DNA of 64,000 nucleotides from Methylomicrobium agile (lineage in GTDB: Bacteria > Pseudomonadota > Gammaproteobacteria > Methylococcales > Methylomonadaceae). Under the pieces are notes generated by a model. That model was not told the DNA's origin. It did no database searches and saw only the letters and a program-made list of their open reading frames with translations. The position numbers and the translations under genes are program-made. Shown in pieces: positions 33,632 to 40,463 of the stretch (its first letter is position 1; every line of letters begins with the position of its first letter). The stretch spans positions 248,001 to 312,000 of the forward strand of contig NZ_JPOJ01000001.1 of assembly GCF_000733855.1 (NCBI RefSeq), given 5' to 3'.

Positions 33632-33715
33632 CGTTAAGGCTATGATAGGCCGAACATATTGGCTTGTAAAGGTTTATTAAGGTTAAGCAATCAGTAGAAA
33701 ATAGCGGGCTTTAGA

Positions 33716-33764
33716 ATTCGTAATCAGTAGGTCGCGGGTTCGAATCCCGCCATTGGCTCCATAA
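33716..33764 (+). repeat. attR core (partial tRNA-Thr copy)
   Basis: Perfect copy of 16114-16162; it lacks the 5' half of the tRNA and is therefore not a functional tRNA gene. It marks the right boundary of the intact island. Confidence 0.95.
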
Positions 33765-33801
33765 CAATAAGTTATCCAACAACCCAAGCCCTTATTTAGT
33801 T

Positions 33802-34048
33802 TTATTGTCGGTTGGTGCAGTTGCCGCGGCGTATCCATATCCCCTTGGGCGGATGCCCGTGCAACATGCTTCGTTCGTAAAAGTCGGCGTCTTTGCTGAT
33901 AATCACAAAATCATTTTCTTTGGCATGGCGCCATACTTCATCATCGGAACCGCCACCCAAGCCGATCCACATGAACGGAACCGGGAAAAACGTCGCTTAA
34001 TCCGGCCACCATCCTGAAGGACAGGTTTTCGTCAAAAAGCAGCCTCAT
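33802..34048 (-). pseudogene. Frameshifted, shortened DUF5615 PIN-like toxin
   Basis: ATG 34048 begins MRLLFDENLSFRMVAGLSDVFPGSVHV, the signature of DUF5615 Mut7-C-like toxins. One extra base after this point breaks the frame; the continuation GLGGGSDDEVWRHAKENDFVIISKDADFYERSMLHGHPPKGIW is clear in the next frame to TAA at 33802. The C-terminal helix beyond GNCT is also missing, and the gene ends 38 bases from attR. Cognate to the DUF433 gene, with which it overlaps (ATGA). Confidence 0.82.
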
Positions 34049-34275
34049 CCCTTGATTACCCGCGTATGGCGTTCGCGGTCGGCCGCATACGCGAAACAAG
34101 CCCGAATGTCGTCGCAGGTCAAATAGTCGTAATCGTCCAGCACTTCCTCTTCGGTCATGCCGGCCGCAAAACAATCGAGGATGTCGTCAACGGTAATCCG
34201 TAAGCCACGGATGCAAGGCTTGCCACTGCGCTTTCCCGGTTCGATGGTGATAATGTCGTGATAGTCGATGCTCAT
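34045..34275 (-). CDS. DUF433-family antitoxin
   Basis: The 76-residue protein MSIDYHDIITIEPGKRSGKPCIRGLRITVDDILDCFAAGMTEEEVLDDYDYLTCDDIRACFAYAADRER is a typical DUF433 protein, a HTH antitoxin that pairs with DUF5615 toxins. Its ATG overlaps the stop of the integrase remnant (ATGA), repeating the arrangement of the intact island. It appears intact although its toxin is broken. Confidence 0.92.
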   Translation of the reverse strand: MSIDYHDIITIEPGKRSGKPCIRGLRITVDDILDCFAAGMTEEEVLDDYDYLTCDDIRACFAYAADRERHTRVIKG

Positions 34276-34800
34276 TTTGCTTGTTTCCTTTGGGTCATGG
34301 AGATGATTTCGCCCGTCGCTTTCAAGCCGCCGGCCGCCAACATCGCGCCGATAACCCGTTCGACCGATTCCCGAACCGGATCGAGGTCCAGCCGGACATA
34401 GATGGCCGTCGTCAATGGCGATTTGGATTCAGGCGCTTACCAACAATCGCCAGAGAGGCGCCAGTTTGGCCTGCCACGATCCCAGCCGTACGGCGTAAGT
34501 CGTGGATCCGTAGGCTATCAAGCCCAGCCCGAGCCAGGACCCGCGCCCATGCCTTCTTCGGTTCGACGATGTGGCCGGTTGCACCGCTGCCGGGGAAAAC
34601 CCAGATAGCATGATAGCCTTGCCGATTGCGTAGGATTTCGACGGCCTCCGGAGTCAGGGTGATATGACAGTCTGCGGTTCGCCGTTCTTGGTGGTCGGGA
34701 TTCGCCATTCGGCCCGGTCCAGATTGATCTGGCTCCACGCCATTTCCAGAACATCGACCGCCGCACCCCGATCAGCAACGCCATCAGCAAAACGCCAAGG
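34272..34800 (-). pseudogene. Integrase remnant (catalytic domain only)
   Basis: Translated in pieces this matches the island integrase from LMALLTGARRS onward: EAVEILRNRQGYHAIWVFPGSGATGHIVEPKKAW, GLDSLRIHDLRRT, ASLAIVGK, and the C-terminus GGLKATGEIISMTQRKQAK. Several frameshifts are needed and the N-terminal half is gone at about 34800, where a REP-like hairpin begins. It is evidence of an older, related element at the same tRNA. Confidence 0.85.
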
Positions 34801-34812
34801 CTTCAAAATAAC

Positions 34813-34839
34813 GGCGGATTGCCTGGCGGCGAATCCGCC
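34813..34839. repeat. REP-like hairpin
   Basis: GGCGGATT (34813-34820) pairs with AATCCGCC (34832-34839) around an 11-base GC-rich loop, followed by CTAC. This resembles the widespread GTAGGGCGGATT-type intergenic palindromes. It abuts the truncation point of the integrase remnant. Confidence 0.6.
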
Positions 34840-34856
34840 CTACAACTCGGAAGTTT

Positions 34857-35027
34857 TTATCGCGATAGGTTCTTAAGCAATTCATTAATCTCTTTCAAAT
34901 CGGCGATTTGTTGTTCCAACTGCTGAATGATCGCATCTTTATGCTCAATGATCAGATGCAGCTTTTCAACTTCAAACGCCAGTTCTTTCGATGAGCCGAT
35001 AATATTACAACCGCTGCCATGATTACT
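34857..35027 (-). pseudogene. C-terminal coiled-coil fragment, possibly of a phage repressor
   Basis: An open stretch of 57 codons without a start encodes NIIGSSKELAFEVEKLHLII and then EHKDAIIQQLEQQIADLKEI with a NELL end. This looks like the leucine-zipper tail of a small HTH regulator whose N-terminus is missing. Confidence 0.35.
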
Positions 35028-35035
35028 CTAAACAA

Positions 35036-35080
35036 CCACCGGCTAAAAGCCGGTGGGTTTGGGTTACGGACTGAAAGTCC
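35036..35080. repeat. Paired hairpins, IS200/IS605-end or REP-like
   Basis: CCACCGGCT (35036-35044)/AGCCGGTGG (35048-35056) followed by GGACT (35068-35072)/AGTCC (35076-35080) and GATACGCGTCGGC. Such consecutive small hairpins resemble the ends of IS200/IS605-type elements; no TnpA or TnpB gene is present nearby, so this is a solo end or MITE. Confidence 0.5.
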
Positions 35081-35189
35081 GGGATACGCGTCGGCTTAAC
35101 GATGCGTCTACGGTTCAACTTTAAATTCGGTAGCTGGATCCGACTCAAAATGATGCTCTAGTAGTGAGTTCCAGTAAAACAATTACAAA

Positions 35190-36329
35190 TTAAGCCACCC
35201 CAAGGTCGAATTTATTCCAGCGGAATACGACAGGTGAAGCATTAAATTCGTCGATCCCTTTTAGGATTCGCGCCTTCAGTTCGTCGACCGATTTCACTCT
35301 CATGTGCCGCAAGAACGTTCTAGCCATTTTAGAGAATGCACACTCGGTCAGGTTGAGCCAAGAGCCGTGTTTTGGCGTATGCACATACTCAAAGCGCCCT
35401 GGTCGGCTTGCAAGATAGGCCAGGGTCTCTTTTGAAATGTGGGCCGAGTGATTGTCCAGAACTACCCGGATAACAGCCTCTGGCGGATAGTACTCATCGA
35501 ATCGCTTGAGTAACGCAATAAACTCCCAACTACGATGCCGATCCTCTACATTAGCCATGATATGCCCCGAGTGTAGATCGATTCCAGCCAGCATTGACAC
35601 GGTGCCGAGCCGACTATATTCATAGTCTCGCCCAATAGTAGGCCGCTTGCCCGGAACTGGCGGTCAATCGGGCGCCGTGAGGCCAATGGCCTGAACCCCC
35701 GGTTTTTCATCAATGCTAACCGTATAGATAGCATGGGGTTGTCCATGATGAGCGGCTCCGTCGGTGTAAATCGACACCTCCTGATAAACCAGCAGCACTT
35801 CCTGCATGTTACGATCAAATTCCGGATCCCTTTTCTCCAAGTCGTATCGTATCTTATGAGGCTTGATGTCGTTTTCGTTGAGGATACGCCATATAGTACT
35901 TTTACCCGCGTGCGCTAGACGGGAAAATCCCACCGTTTCGGCGCTTTGGGATACAAATTTTGCCAGACCGGAGAGAGTCCACAATTCTGCTGCCAAGTTA
36001 TGTTCCGTAGGCTTTGTGCAAGCGATGCTTGCCACCTAAGCACGAGCTTCATCACTAATTTCCGGTTCGTGCGGACGGGGATACCTGTCCTTTAACCTCA
36101 TCGGTGCGCCCGCAGCCAAGGCTTTATCGATGCATTTGTAGATCATGGGCCGACTGACGCCAAGCTGCCGATTGAGTTCGGTAATCGTGATGCCATCGGC
36201 ATAACCTATCAAAACCTTGGCCCGCTCAACCTCCCTCATCGGCGCCGTTCGTGATCGGCAGAGCTCATTGAGCATTGCCTTTTGGTTTTCCGTCAATATC
36301 AGTGCTGCACGTTTCGTCTTTCCCGCCAT
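35190..36329 (-). pseudogene. IS630-family transposase with two in-frame stop codons
   Basis: Start ATG 36329 follows GGAGGAG. The N-terminal HTH (ITITELNRQLGVSRPMIYKCI) and the DDE residues are visible: D in VSIDEKPGVQA, D in VVLDNHSAH, E in WLNLTECAFSK. All pieces stay in one frame from 36329 to 35190, but TAG at 36036-36038 and TGA at 35664-35666 interrupt it (the second follows TAPD, where family members usually have Leu). Terminal inverted repeats could not be identified. Probably inactive. Confidence 0.85.
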
Positions 36330-36395
36330 CTTCTCCTCCGGCAATTAGGGGGATAAGTATCAGGGGTATTTTAGACCAATCTGTAAATTTATTGA

Positions 36396-36819
36396 TGGAA
36401 CGATCTAATAGAAAGCTTGACCTATGCCCAGTTCGTAAAGAAAGATCCCAGCTTGGCTCGACAAGGCACCGAGCTGAGCCGCCGCTTCAACACCAAGCTG
36501 ATGGCGCTGGTCAACAGCCGGGATGAAAAAGGCCCGTATTCACCTATTAAGCGCAAAGGGCGATACTGTTTATCCGGGCACGGATAACGCCGATCCGTTG
36601 CGTTATTTCGGGCAGCGATTCGTGGATGCGGGATTGGGCGCCGATACGCCCGGAAATCCGGTATTGGAGCGCGCGATTAAAGCGGTAACCAAGAAAAAGC
36701 TACCCAACGCTGCCTTCGATGACGCCACTTTAAATATGCTGGATCAGAACATCAAACTGTTCAGCAAGAGTATTTGGATTAGAATTGCACAAGCCCTCAA
36801 GCTGGACGTTAAGTGTTGA
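36396..36819 (+). pseudogene. Fragments of an unrecognised phage-like protein
   Basis: Two overlapping plus-strand frames look protein-like: ESLTYAQFVKKDPSLARQG and onward to about 36580, then from about 36523 MKKARIHLLSAKGDTVYPG to a stop at 36819 (ADPLRYFGQRFVDAGLG, LNMLDQNIKLFSKSIW). A one-base shift near 36550 would join them. No family recognised and the start is unclear. Confidence 0.35.
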
Positions 36820-36832
36820 CTGAGCAGCCCCA

Positions 36833-36885
36833 TAGGGTACGCTGTGCGTACCCTCAATGTCGCAAGGTACGCACAGCGTACCCTA
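36833..36885. repeat. 20-bp perfect inverted repeat (REP-like)
   Basis: TAGGGTACGCTGTGCGTACC (36833-36852) and its exact reverse complement (36866-36885) flank a 13-base loop; each arm also contains the inner palindrome GGTACGC/GCGTACC. It is similar to dispersed GTACGC-type REP elements. It lies between phage fragments, outside genes. Confidence 0.8.
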
Positions 36886-37021
36886 CAACCCGTAAGATAC
36901 CGGGGCCGCACGGGATATTGATCCTGTCCGTAACGTTTGGAATCGCGCGCACACAAACAATGATTTTATGTTGGCGGTAGGTCTTCAATCGTGGGTAACG
37001 AGGTTATAAACCCCATCCCGC

Positions 37022-37174
37022 TCAGGGTTCGGACATTTGCAGGTATTTGGCGCGGTTCCGGTTGGCCAGCAGGATCTTCTGCTCGCGGATACGCTGCTCG
37101 ATGCGTTGGGCCTCGCCGGTTTTCAGCGCCCGGCCCAGCGCCCGCGATACGGCGTTGATGCAGTCTTGTCTCAT
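37022..37174 (-). CDS. Small helical protein downstream of the polyvalent gene (50 aa)
   Basis: ATG 37174 overlaps the stop of the large gene (ATGA). The product MRQDCINAVSRALGRALKTG, then EAQRIEQRIREQKILLANRNRAKYLQMSEP, is basic and helical. The overlap and helical character support coding. Function unknown; probably part of the same phage-derived operon. Confidence 0.5.
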   Translation of the reverse strand: MRQDCINAVSRALGRALKTGEAQRIEQRIREQKILLANRNRAKYLQMSEP

Positions 37175-39693
37175 GGGTTATCTCCAAACCGCAAAAAGCA
37201 GGTAATCGCCGCCTGGGTGGCGGCATCGATGTTTTTCAGATCGGCGGCGTCCTGATCGACCTCGTCGAGCAACTGGCGCAGCGTGCCCGAGACCTCGTTG
37301 CCGTCGTCATCATAAAAGGAAAACGTCTCGTCGCCGCGGGCGTCCAGCAATTGCCGCGCGGCGGCGAGTTCGGAGGTGTCGTCCGGCCGCACTTCCGGCG
37401 CGTCGATGATGCGCGCCATAACCCCGCGCACGTCATCGCTCAGCCGCGCGCCGAGCGCCCCCTGCACGTCATTGTAAACCTGCTTCAACCAAGCCTTGAA
37501 CTGCTCGAAGATCCCGCGCAAGGGTTCGCTGGGGGCTTTGCCTTCGGCCAGATACGTTTCAAAACCTTGGGCAAACTGTTCGTGATAAGGGCGCTGTTCG
37601 TCGATCGACATCCGCCGCCAGTCGTCGAACGATTTGACGCCAAACCAATCCATCAAGGCTTGCATGTCCCGGCGCACGCCTTCCGGCGCGACGCCGGCGT
37701 CGAGCATGCGGCCGTACAAATCCAGGAAGTAATGCCCGGATTCGTGCAGGAATGTCGAGGCGTCGGCTGCCTGGAATAAAGATACGGTACGGCTATCAGG
37801 ATCGTAAAAACCTCTGCCGCTTTGCTCTAATGGGTTGAATCGCTCCGGCGCATTGTCTATAGTATCGGCATGCCCGCCATCGTTTCGGACGTTGAGGCCG
37901 TCGGCAGCGCGCTCAAGAACGCGCTGAGCATCGGTCGTGGCGGGATACTTCCGCATCGAGAGTGCCGCCAAATCCTTGCGTTTATTCCTAACGCTCTCGA
38001 TATACAACAGCACGCCATCATCGAAAGCTTTCGCATAAGCTACCGTCGGTCTACCGTAAGAATCGAGAAGATCGGTTCTCAGCCCATCATAGCTTGAGAC
38101 AATGTCGGGAATACGGGCAATGTCGGAATCGGTAATTGCAATTTGTCCTCTTGGGGTCTCAGTCGCTGAACTGCCGTGCTTCTTCTTGATATGGTTAATG
38201 CCAGACCGATCAATCGAATGTGAGAAATTCGCATAACGCGGAGCATCCGATGCGAGTTTTGGCCCAGCCTGACCGAACAGAATGGCCTGTGCGGAATCAT
38301 CCCCGCGATATATGGCGGCCGCTCTGGCGCCATCGCCAATTTCCATATTGCTGGGTAGAAAGTCCGGCAATATTTGAGCAAACTGGCCATCGCCTCCCTC
38401 ACGGGCGCCCGCCATGATCCGAGGGCCAAATTGCCGGTAAAACGCATGCGGACCCATGCTGGCATTTTTTGCCTGGGTCACCATGACTTGCTGCATCAAC
38501 CGGGCAAAGGCTGATGTTTGATCCGCATCGCGAACGCCGGCGGCTTCGAGCTGACGCGCCACGTCGCGATAGATCAGCTCCCCGGTGGCGTCGGCCGCTT
38601 CTTGCCGCGCTCTCAAGTAAGGATCGACCGTTTCCCCCGGTGCGACGTTTTCCTCCTGCCGCGAGACATCCCGGGGTTCCTGTTGGGCCATGCGGTCCAA
38701 TTCCCCAAACATCTCGCGGGCCACGGCATCATCGCCCGGCTGCTGTTCGCGCACGGGATCGGGAATGAACCGGTCCGCCTCCACCCGCGCCGCGACCTCT
38801 TCGCCGTTATCGAGCGCATTCAAGGCGGAGCGCATCGCGTTTTGGTGCGCCTGCGCGGCGAGCGCGTCTTTCGGCAGTCCGGGCGCCTGGTTGTCGAGGT
38901 TGCGCTGCGCGTTCAGCGTCAGCGCCGCATCGACATCGGACGGTTTCGCCTGGAGGTGCGCCAGCCCGCCGAAGCCTGCTCCCATAATCAGGTCCGTCAG
39001 CGCATAGGTCGGGTCGAATGCCCGCCATTGCGCGGCTTCTTCGTGGTAGCCGGCAGCCTCCAAGGCTTGGCCGCGCAAGGCGCGATCGGCGGCGCCCAGC
39101 CAGAGATTGCCGGCCGCGCCGGAGGCGATCCGCTGCGCCAGCGGCGATAACGGGATGGACTCCAGCACCGGCGCGGCGGCGGGCATCGCGGCGCCCAGGC
39201 CGACCCCGGCGGCGTGAATCGCGCCGAGCGCGGCCGCCGTGCCGAGCGGCTTGCCTTCGTCGATCCGGCCGGCCGTTTCCGCCACCCCTTCCAGCACGCC
39301 GGCGCCGACCGGTCCGAGCGCCATGACTTCCGGCAGAATAGTGGCGAAGCCGTGCGCGATTTGTCCTGCCGCGCCGACCGTGTAGGGATTGGGAACGGCA
39401 TCCCGGCGCCGCTGGACGGCCGGTTCGACGACATTGCCCATCCACAAATCCGAAAACGTATCGCCGGAGTCGAGTAGCCTGTCGAGCGTGCGCGGCACAT
39501 GGGAGAGCGCCAGGCCGCCAAGCGCGTGGGGCGGAGCCGGCACGACTCTACATGGATGCGGGAGGAAGCAATCCTCCATCACATTCAGCGATCCGTTATC
39601 CTTCGGTGGAACCCGGCAGAGCCGGTTTCGCCTTACGGGTTGCCGGCCTTCAGATCGTGCGAAGCCGCTTTGTAATGCGCGAATGCGCGGCAA
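37171..39693 (-). CDS. Large phage-type polyvalent protein with nuclease-like and HExxH domains, N-terminally truncated
   Basis: About 840 residues. The N-terminal 60 or so (MPRIRALQSGFARSEG...) look like non-native read-in; native sequence seems to begin near HVPRTLDRLLDSGDTFSD. Then an Ala/Gly-rich helical region (about 100-260), a central region, a PBECR-like nuclease domain around residues 492-585 (HSIDRSGINHIKKKHG ... DLLDSYGRPTVAYAKAFDDGVLLYIESVRNKRKDLAALSMRKYP), and a zincin motif HESGH at 650-654 (FLHESGHYFLDLYGRM). This mixture is characteristic of polyvalent proteins injected with phage or conjugative DNA. The missing N-terminus makes a functional product doubtful. Confidence 0.7.
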   Translation of the reverse strand: MPRIRALQSGFARSEGRQPVRRNRLCRVPPKDNGSLNVMEDCFLPHPCRVVPAPPHALGGLALSHVPRTLDRLLDSGDTFSDLWMGNVVEPAVQRRRDAVPNPYTVGAAGQIAHGFATILPEVMALGPVGAGVLEGVAETAGRIDEGKPLGTAAALGAIHAAGVGLGAAMPAAAPVLESIPLSPLAQRIASGAAGNLWLGAADRALRGQALEAAGYHEEAAQWRAFDPTYALTDLIMGAGFGGLAHLQAKPSDVDAALTLNAQRNLDNQAPGLPKDALAAQAHQNAMRSALNALDNGEEVAARVEADRFIPDPVREQQPGDDAVAREMFGELDRMAQQEPRDVSRQEENVAPGETVDPYLRARQEAADATGELIYRDVARQLEAAGVRDADQTSAFARLMQQVMVTQAKNASMGPHAFYRQFGPRIMAGAREGGDGQFAQILPDFLPSNMEIGDGARAAAIYRGDDSAQAILFGQAGPKLASDAPRYANFSHSIDRSGINHIKKKHGSSATETPRGQIAITDSDIARIPDIVSSYDGLRTDLLDSYGRPTVAYAKAFDDGVLLYIESVRNKRKDLAALSMRKYPATTDAQRVLERAADGLNVRNDGGHADTIDNAPERFNPLEQSGRGFYDPDSRTVSLFQAADASTFLHESGHYFLDLYGRMLDAGVAPEGVRRDMQALMDWFGVKSFDDWRRMSIDEQRPYHEQFAQGFETYLAEGKAPSEPLRGIFEQFKAWLKQVYNDVQGALGARLSDDVRGVMARIIDAPEVRPDDTSELAAARQLLDARGDETFSFYDDDGNEVSGTLRQLLDEVDQDAADLKNIDAATQAAITCFLRFGDNP

Positions 39694-39872
39694 GTTTTAA
39701 CGCGTGAAGAGTTGCCTCTTTCCGGCATCGGTTTTAAGGCTTTGGGTAAACTCGCAAACTTGAGCCGATTCGCAAAGTTCGGCTGGGACGACAAGACGAA
39801 AATAAAAGACGTTTTTTCGCCTTACTAATTGGGCTTGAGGGATTTTATCTATTAAATCAACAACTTAATTTA

Positions 39873-39962
39873 TGGCGAAGAGGGAGGGATTTGAACCCTC
39901 GTGACTCCTAAGAGTCAACCGGATTTCGAGTCCGGCGCATTCGACCACTCTGCCACCTCTCC
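39873..39962 (-). tRNA. tRNA-Ser (anticodon CGA)
   Basis: A 90-base class II tRNA on the minus strand with encoded CCA. Acceptor GGAGAGG pairs with CCTCTTC; the anticodon arm is GGACT-CGA-AATCC-like (CCGGACTCGAAATCCGG); a long variable arm (TTGACTCTTAGGAGTCA) and the T-arm GAGGGTTCAAATCCCTC follow. It marks the return to core chromosome to the right of the accessory region; I found no att-like copy of its 3' end nearby. Confidence 0.96.
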
Positions 39963-40417
39963 GCAATGAACAACTATTATAACATACCCTCAGCCGCTCG
40001 ACAGCAGGGAAAAATCGCAGAATTCTTTTTTTACTTCTTCAACGATCAATACACCGGACGCAATTTACCTCTCTTAACCCTATACCGAAAGCCAAACTAA
40101 CCCACGGCCCTCGCTTCGTTACTTAAAGTCAGGCATTGCAGCCAATCATTGATCGCCTGCAATGCCGCTCCTTGATATTTTTTGTTTCTTCAAACCTGGC
40201 GACATACTCACTAAGACCCGCTTCGTTCACCAACTCGGGCTGTTTAGATCGATCGACGCAAGCTCATTCCGCGCGCGTCCAAATCGCATAATTCATCGTA
40301 AGCCGATAAACCCGGCGCATCCGTTCGGTTGTTGAACATACCTTGGATTTTTCGACAGCCTCTTCCTTCACCCCATCCTCCATACCTTTTTGAACGACCC
40401 ACATTGAAATACCGGGC
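39963..40417. other. Intergenic region, no gene seen
   Basis: About 450 AT-richer bases between tRNA-Ser and the transketolase terminator. Frames here are antisense continuations of other genes or lack ribosome-binding sites. Nothing supportable beyond the likely tRNA-Ser promoter at the left end. Confidence 0.5.
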
Positions 40418-40448
40418 AAAAAAAGGGCGCATGCCGCGCCCTTTTTTT
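40418..40448. terminator. Bidirectional Rho-independent terminator
   Basis: Seven As, GGGCGC, loop ATGCC, GCGCCC, seven Ts: a perfect symmetric terminator 15 bases beyond the stop of the transketolase-like gene. Confidence 0.9.
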
Positions 40449-40463
40449 GTCGCTCGACGACTT

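Larger units (their letters stand above)
34801..35189. other. Decayed accessory stretch with REP-like hairpins
   Basis: No intact gene. It holds a GGCGGATT hairpin, a short coiled-coil fragment and two IS200/IS605-like hairpins (each listed separately). Different mobile fragments appear to have been joined here. Confidence 0.5.

Noticed and set aside
33716-33764. Second tRNA-Thr gene
   Set aside because: Only the 3' part from the anticodon loop onward is present; the D-arm and acceptor 5' strand are missing, so it is attR, not a tRNA gene.
36966-37226. 86-residue minus-strand frame near the polyvalent gene
   Set aside because: Out of frame with the better supported 50-residue gene whose start is coupled to the upstream stop codon.
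39873-39962. tRNA-Ser as the attachment site of the 33.8-39.7 kb accessory region
   Set aside because: I found no second copy of its 3' end to the left; the only integrase remnant resembles the tRNA-Thr island enzyme.
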